This document shows positions 58,150 to 64,000 of a stretch of DNA of 64,000 nucleotides, piece after piece. The notes beneath the pieces are model-generated. The model had not been told where the DNA came from. It saw only the letters and a program-made list of their open reading frames with translations, and did no database searches. Origin of the DNA: Linyphia triangularis. Taxonomy: Eukaryota; Arthropoda; Arachnida; Araneae; Linyphiidae. Both the position numbers and the translations under genes were made by a program. The stretch's first letter is position 1, and each line of letters opens with the position of its first letter. The DNA lies in assembly GCA_963978545.1 (NCBI GenBank), contig OZ021725.1:11113197-11177196 (forward strand). The letters run 5' to 3'.

Positions 58150-61002
58150 CAGTGGCGGCTGGTGCAGGGGGCCAGGGGGGGCCTGGGCCCCCTCACTTTT
58201 TTGGACCCTGGCCCCACTTACATATATGCTTGTTAATATTGTTTTGTTTTGGGATTTTTTTAATACTTAAAAAAAAAAAAAAAAAGCTTAAAACTTATTT
58301 ATTCTGTCATTAGACATTAACTATTGTGAAGGGAGCAGGGAGCTCTTGCAACAAACTCGAAAAAATGTTAATCAATCGCAATCATTACTGCAAAATAGCG
58401 ACCCTTCTCTTAAAGATGCTAGTTTTCCTGGGGACAAAATGACCCCTTCTTCGGACGACCTTGAATTTGAAACCGATAGGGCATTAAAGGTTGCGACTTT
58501 CACGTGACATCCTGTTTTGCCAATTCATAAATACAAAATTTCTAAAACATCCCTGATCGCTTTGCTCTGGGGTGGACTTCTTTGTAAAGGAATGGCCATT
58601 TTTTGTAGAGACGGCGATTGCACGTTGGTCCTCTAGTATGACGGTGCGAAAAAAGTGGCTACAATAAATATTCATTGCATTCATTTTCGCTCTTTGTTTT
58701 TCAAAATGTAAGAGTAAGATTTTCTCTGCAAATTGTTTTTATTTAGATATTTACTTTATTCCCTAAAAATGTTTGAGTATTTAAATGTCGTGCATATGAT
58801 CGGAAGAAGTGATTTGTCTTACATTAATATTTGATATCCTATTAAATTATTAACGTAACTTGCAATCCGATGCTATCAATAGAAGAATTTCTATACAGAG
58901 AATAAAAAATGTTCTTCTCTAAATAAGTGGCTTCACTAGAACTAAGCCATCGTATAATGCTGTGTTAAAGTTAAAAGATAAACGTCACAGTTACAGAATT
59001 CCCCCCCCCCCTCCCTCTCTCCCAAATAATATGTAAAATGTAGATAAAGCAAACCTAGTTACTGTTACCAGAAAAAAATTTCATGAGCATTTAGTGAAGA
59101 ATCTGAGTCATGAACCTAAACCCTTTAAAAAGCAAAATGATACAAGCAATTTGAAATTGTCAAATAAAGTTTGTGCATTCTTAAAATTGAAGAAACGATG
59201 TTTATTCTTAAGTCAGGTAGGATCCAATTCTCAAAATAAATTCTGAATTAAATAAAATATTAAAATTTGAAACGAGTTCCATGTTTGCTCAACTTCTTTT
59301 CAAAATATCAAGAATCATGGTAAAACACGTATTTTTAACTATCGCTATGTCAAAACTCATAGATCAGAGGCAATATATTCAATTCGCATGTGAAACGTCG
59401 TCGAATCGAGCCCCATCGGATGTTTTGCGGGTTGGTTTCAATGTAAGTAGACATCTCAAATTTGAGATGCATATGAAAATGCATTTTTCAAGTAATTATT
59501 CATCCTCATATCAAGTAATTATTCATTTTTTCATGAATTTAAATTAAAACTGTTGAACTGGTCAATATAACAATACCTTTGACTTTGGTTGCAAATTTAT
59601 AAATATTGCACATTCTAAGTTAATGGCATTTTTCATTAGTTCTACTGTTAAGCCAAAATTATTTTGTATAAATTGATTCATGAAATATCATTAACTTGAA
59701 TATTAGGAGCAATACCGATGTCTTCAAAATGATTTATTTAAATTTAAAACATTATAAAATTATTTATTTAAGTATTTACTCTAAAGTTACGAAAAGTGAA
59801 ATTGTTGCTGTCGGCATTTTTTTTCTATGATTCATGTAATATTTGATGAAAAATTTTCCCCTGTGATTTCTACAGAATTTTTAACGAAGGTTTTGACTTT
59901 ATTTATTTTATAACTCTTCCCTAACTCTTTGTTTTCTTTTTCTTAAATACAGAATAGAAATTGAGTGACATCGGTTTTCATACTTTTACTTATTTTTTTG
60001 TGATTAGTATTTTAATTTATTATTATGATGTCAAACAAAATAAAAAAGCTTTTGCTTCCTACACTGTTGGTATCTAATCCAGTCACCTGTATTGTACATA
60101 AAATGTTTTATACTGTTGAAAATATTGGTAACTTTTCTTATATTAAAAAAGTTTTATCTTCAAGGCTGTTTAACTTTTACACTTCGTCCAATCGACATGA
60201 GTTCATTTTAATGTATTCTCTATTCTTAATTTAATAAAATTATTAATTATAACATGCTTTTCATTATATGATTAGGAGTAATTAGTTATATTTAAGGGGG
60301 GGGGGGGAGCAAAAAGGTAAACTTTAACACTCTTTTTTTTTTAATCTTACAGTGAGTCTCGATAATATCGTACTTATGGCTGTTCCTAATCACTGACCAC
60401 TGGTCATTGAGATAGCATCCATCTCTTGGTAGGCTTCCCGGAAGACCAGAAGATCCTTAAAATAATCTCCATAAATTTAAACCCTCAAACGCATAGACAG
60501 TGGCAAGGGGGTGCAGATCGCATACAAAAGGGTGCAAAGCGGCTAAATACCAGGAATTTTCAACCGTGAATGAGTACCGGATTTCTTACGGAACAATTTA
60601 TAAATAGATATGCCGTAATTTTACGTTCAATTGAATAATTTGAAGCCTGTACTTTACTTTTTTGCCTAGGAATTCTGCACTTCATTTTTAATTTTTAAAA
60701 GCAAAAGGTGCAAGTGCATTCATTTTAACCTTCCTGACGTCGTCCATTCTCAAACGAAACGTCGCGTCGTTTTTGTAATAATAATTCCTTTTATTGAAAT
60801 ATTTACTTTATCAGATGTCAATATGCTTAGATAATTTAACTGTTTATTAATCTTGTAGTTTTGTTTTCCCATATATATTTAAGTAACATTTACAAAATTA
60901 CATGAAATTCATGTGTCTTGATATTTGCATGTCCCCCCCCCCCCCTGACATGCAATTGTTAATTTGGGCCCCCTCACTTTTAATACCCACGAGCCGCCAC
61001 TG
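58150..61002. mobile_element. 2.85-kb element with CAGTGGCGGCT ends
   Basis: Ends CAGTGGCGGCT and AGCCGCCACTG. GGGCCCCCTCACTTTT occurs once near each end in direct orientation. The terminal sequence is reminiscent of hAT-like elements, but the expected 8-bp duplication is absent: compared with other B copies the site shows at most one duplicated G. The interior is mostly AT-rich without a transposase. Confidence 0.6.
58289..58507 (+). other. Open frame inside the 2.85-kb element
   Basis: An ATG-less frame reads LLQQTRKNVNQSQSLLQNSD then PSLKDASFPGDKMTPSSDDL and EFETDRALKVATFT before TGA. Its composition is less AT-biased than the surroundings, so it may be a decayed exon of the element's own protein. 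I recognise no domain. Confidence 0.25.
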
Positions 61003-61253
61003 GTCCCATGGCTACAACAAACCAACACATCAAATTTTAACATCGTAGGTCAATTTGTTCTGGAGTTATGCTGACCACATATGCACAGACATTTTTCTAG
61101 ATCACTTTTTTGAAGTCAGGATGTTACATTACGTGGAGAAATGCAAAAGAATCGAATTCTTTTCTCTTTTTTTTTATTGAATTCTGTACTTTCATTACCA
61201 TGATTAATTGAAAGTAATAATTCTTCATAGTGTCATTTAATGAACACTGTATT

Positions 61254-61843
61254 AAGGGGATATGGGACGATGAAATCACCAAAAATGACGTTTTTTTGTT
61301 TTTATTCTATAAAAATAGCTGACGTCACTTTTGATAAATCCAAATAATGTTTTGTATAAATAATTTTTAATGTACTATAAAGACATTCCCTCATGCTTTT
61401 TAATGTCACGTAATTTTTTTCTATTTTTTTTTTTTTTTCCTTTTTTTTTTTTTTTTCTTTTTTTTTTTTCTCTTATATTGGGAATTAGAAATATGTGCAT
61501 TTTTTAATAAAAAATCACTAGTGCCAAATTTGAAATTTTATTTCTGTCCAACTATAGCACCTAAAAATAAAAGCATGTGTGAAAATGTTTATAATATATT
61601 GATAAACAACTTCAAATTTTTCTTTCATGTTCGTTAAAATATAGTGTCGAGAGGAGCATTTTGAAAAAAGTTAAAATTTCGTATTATTTTAAGGCATTTT
61701 TCTCAATAATTTATTATCTATTTTATATTAGCCGCTCAAATTTTGTTGTTGTGTTATAAGTCACATCTTCTATGTTTGCGACAAATATTATTTAATTCTA
61801 AGCAAAACCAAAGAATTTTGGAAAAAGTGTCCCATGTCCCCTT
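61254..61843. mobile_element. MITE-like element, AAGGGGA ends
   Basis: Left AAGGGGATATGGGAC, right GTCCCATGTCCCCTT, 590 bp, T/A-rich interior with T-tracts (61425-61470). Flanks do not give a clean duplication. Ends resemble those at 52893-53615. Confidence 0.6.
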
Positions 61844-62149
61844 ATAAAAAAGTATTTGTTTTTAAAAAACAATTATAAAAAACATTTTGAGGGGTAAAAT
61901 TTATTTCTAAGTGTTTAAAACTAAAATAAATTAACAAATAAAAACATAGTTCATTCTTTATATGCATTTCTAACTTGTATGCGCGTTTGCAACCTATAAC
62001 CAGTTATTTTGAGCTCAGATTAACTTTTTATAGTGTAGTTGTGTTCAAAGAAAACCACCAATTCCTTGCCATGGACAAACTCTTTTTTTTTGCCCAAAAA
62101 ACTTGATAAATCGCCAAGCAGGGGTGCAGTGGAGCCGGTATGTTCATAA

Positions 62150-62825
62150 AAAAACTTTTTAAAGAAGCAATTAAAAAATATTATAATAAAAAATTATGAT
62201 TAATTAAGAAATATTATAAATTAAGAAGTATTGATGATTAGGAAATACTATTAGTTAAGAAATATTACAAATTAAAGATATTATAAATTAAGCAATATTA
62301 TAAATTAAAAAATATTATAAACCAAGACATAATCAAGGGATATTATTAATTAGGAAATATTATTAATTAAGAAATATTATTAATTGAGATATAGTAAATT
62401 AGGAAATATTCAATTAAAAATATTTATAACTAAGAATTATTATTAATTGAGATACATTGAATTAAAAAATATTCAATTAAAAAATATAATAAATTAAGAA
62501 ATATTATAAATTAAAAAATATCATAAATTAAAAAATATTATAAGTTAAAAAATATTATTATTTAAAAAATGTGTATAGCATTATTTAAAAAATGTGTATA
62601 GCATTATTTAAAAAATGTGTATAGTATTATTAAAAATGTGTATAGTATTATTTATTAATTAATACATTTTTATAGAATTGTTTATTAAAAAATGCTTATA
62701 GAATTATTTACAGAATATTGTATAGAATATTTATGGAATAGAATTATTTTTTAGTAAATAAATGTTTATAGAATTATTTATTAATATTAGTAAAGATATT
62801 TGCTTATAATATTTAGTAAAAACGA
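62150..62825. repeat. AT-rich minisatellite, about 17-22-bp units
   Basis: Many degenerate units of AAATTAAGAAATATTAT, changing rightward to ATTTAAAAAATGTGTATAGC and then TTTATAGAATTATTTA. Confidence 0.85.
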
Positions 62826-64000
62826 TTAAAATGTTTAACTTCATTAATGCGTTTTCTACCGTGGAAAATAACATGAGAAAATGTGCAACGCAACGTTATT
62901 TTAATGTGAGGTCAGACAAGTCCCTATTCACAAACTTACGATGTTGTCTTAGATTTGAAGATACAATCTATCAACCGATGCTTCATTGATAACAACATGA
63001 ATATTAGCCGAACTTAAGTATTCACATCTTTATTCACGGCATCTCTTTATGATGCCATTATCGACACATCATTAAATCTCATCTTCTCTTCTACGCTGAA
63101 TAGCTCCCAGGAATGCATTCAACAACTACAATAAACATTCAATGACTCAATAGCCACAAAAGAAGCCAATTCTCCGACGCATCAATTCTCACGCCGTGTT
63201 CTCTTCCCATTCTCTTTAAAAGAACAAGAACTTTTTCACCCTTTAATTAGAACTTGTTGCCACTCTTTCATCAGAAACTTTTTACGATATTTTCAAAGTT
63301 CAACTTCCGGATGGGGGGAAATATCGTCTGGCAGGCACTAATTGAATAATTATATGGCAACGGGTATGAATGGGCACGATTTGCAGTAGCAGTTGTCCAT
63401 CTTTTAATTGCATTAGGTACGTTACTTAAAAAAAAACAAGGGGGAAAAGAAGAATCGAAACCTCTTTGAGTGGTTTTATCACTCCTAAAAAAAAACATTC
63501 TATCTTTTAAAAATAATTCAATGGGGATTTTTATCTGCAAAGATGTATTCGAATCTTCTATGCGTGAGCAATTATACCCACAGATGTTTCGAACAACGCG
63601 GCCGATAGTAAAAATCGACCCAAACGATAATTATTTCTCTTTTTATCAATGGCAACGCGTAACGGGAATGTCAGACGATCAATTTTTCATTCCTAATCCG
63701 GCAATAAACTCACAAATAGACCTAGTTCACTTGTTATTATCGTCAACCGCAAAAGGGTTATTCGATTGAAATAAAAAAAAAATAATAAAATAAAAAAATG
63801 ATCTAGATGATGATTGATAAATAGAAAATCCTTTCTGGACCTCAATTGGGGTGTGTCTTCTTTTTTTATGGATGAGGACATAACAAACAAATCCTGCCAA
63901 AATACGTGTATTAAAACTAATTTTGTTTATCATTTCTTTATGGTCATGCAAAGGGATTTGTTTTTCTTGTCACAGTGGTTTTCTCACACAAAGTGTGTAC
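62826..64000. other. No recognised gene; one weak open frame
   Basis: Sequence less AT-rich than average. A plus frame at 63470-63769 (99 codons) reads MFRTTRPIVKIDPNDNYFSF and WQRVTGMSDDQFF near its centre and ends GLFD. Its composition is protein-like, so it could be a terminal exon, but I recognise no family and see no supporting splice structure. Confidence 0.25.

Larger units (their letters stand above)
57648..61225 (+). mobile_element. Repeat family B, copy 8, split by a 2.85-kb element
   Basis: Left end CTAGGGGTGTGGAACATCG at 57652, B landmarks to CCTTAATGGAAGG (58149), then GTCCCATGG from 61003 to the right end GATTAATTGAAAGTA at about 61220. Confidence 0.82.

Overview
This window is eukaryotic, AT-rich, transposon-dense intergenic DNA, with one clear host gene. 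The host looks like an arthropod, most likely an arachnid and probably a spider. The reasons are an intronless gustatory-receptor-like protein of arachnid type, a tRNA-derived SINE, Helitrons, Tc1/mariner-, hAT- and piggyBac-like elements, and short solo LTRs. The species assignment is inference; no rRNA, mitochondrial or single-copy marker is present to settle it. There are no bacterial operons, CRISPR arrays or plausible functional tRNA genes.

The only intact host gene I can support is a 7-transmembrane chemoreceptor (gustatory receptor family) on the minus strand at 12875-13939. Apart from it, most of the sequence that can be explained is layered mobile DNA. Nearly every element is non-autonomous: foldback MITEs, solo LTRs, SINEs and deletion derivatives. 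The only transposase sequence I can read is two broken Tc1-like fragments (7767-8075 and 22259-22522).

Layout. 1-7.5 kb: foldback elements, a 475-bp trinucleotide microsatellite, repeat family B and an 8-bp-TSD hAT MITE. 7.5-12.9 kb: a solo LTR split by a Tc1-like remnant, foldback family A, repeat D carrying a TTAA-target foldback, a SINE and a second hAT MITE. 12.9-13.9 kb: the receptor. 15-19.3 kb: several family-A copies (one holding a 194-bp MITE), a large foldback and a degenerate tandem repeat. 21-25 kb: solo LTR, Tc1 transposase fragment, two nested piggyBac-like elements and two SINEs. 26-30.5 kb: second copies of A, C and D, a Helitron and a SINE inside a SINE. 31-36 kb: a second tRNA-type SINE split by a 1.3-kb DNA element, two solo LTRs and the second copy of the 2.1-kb MITE. 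37-44.2 kb: a multi-level nest (A; B > Tc1/mariner-like > Helitron > inverted Helitron; plus a SINE). 44-54.8 kb: MITEs, SINEs, a TA microsatellite, LTR-2 and B copies. 56-62.8 kb: a local duplication with a precise MITE insertion, family A, a B copy split by a 2.85-kb element, and an AT minisatellite.

Many boundaries are firm because target-site duplications, and in several cases empty sites in a paralogous copy, can be read directly: TA, TTA, TTAA, AGTT, ATAT, 8-bp and 10-14-bp duplications. Family names (A, B, C, D, SINE-1, LTR-1 and so on) are local labels. I did not see a new gene system. The most unusual structure is the 39.3-42.6 kb Helitron palindrome, which is best explained by a Helitron-in-Helitron insertion followed by an inversion.
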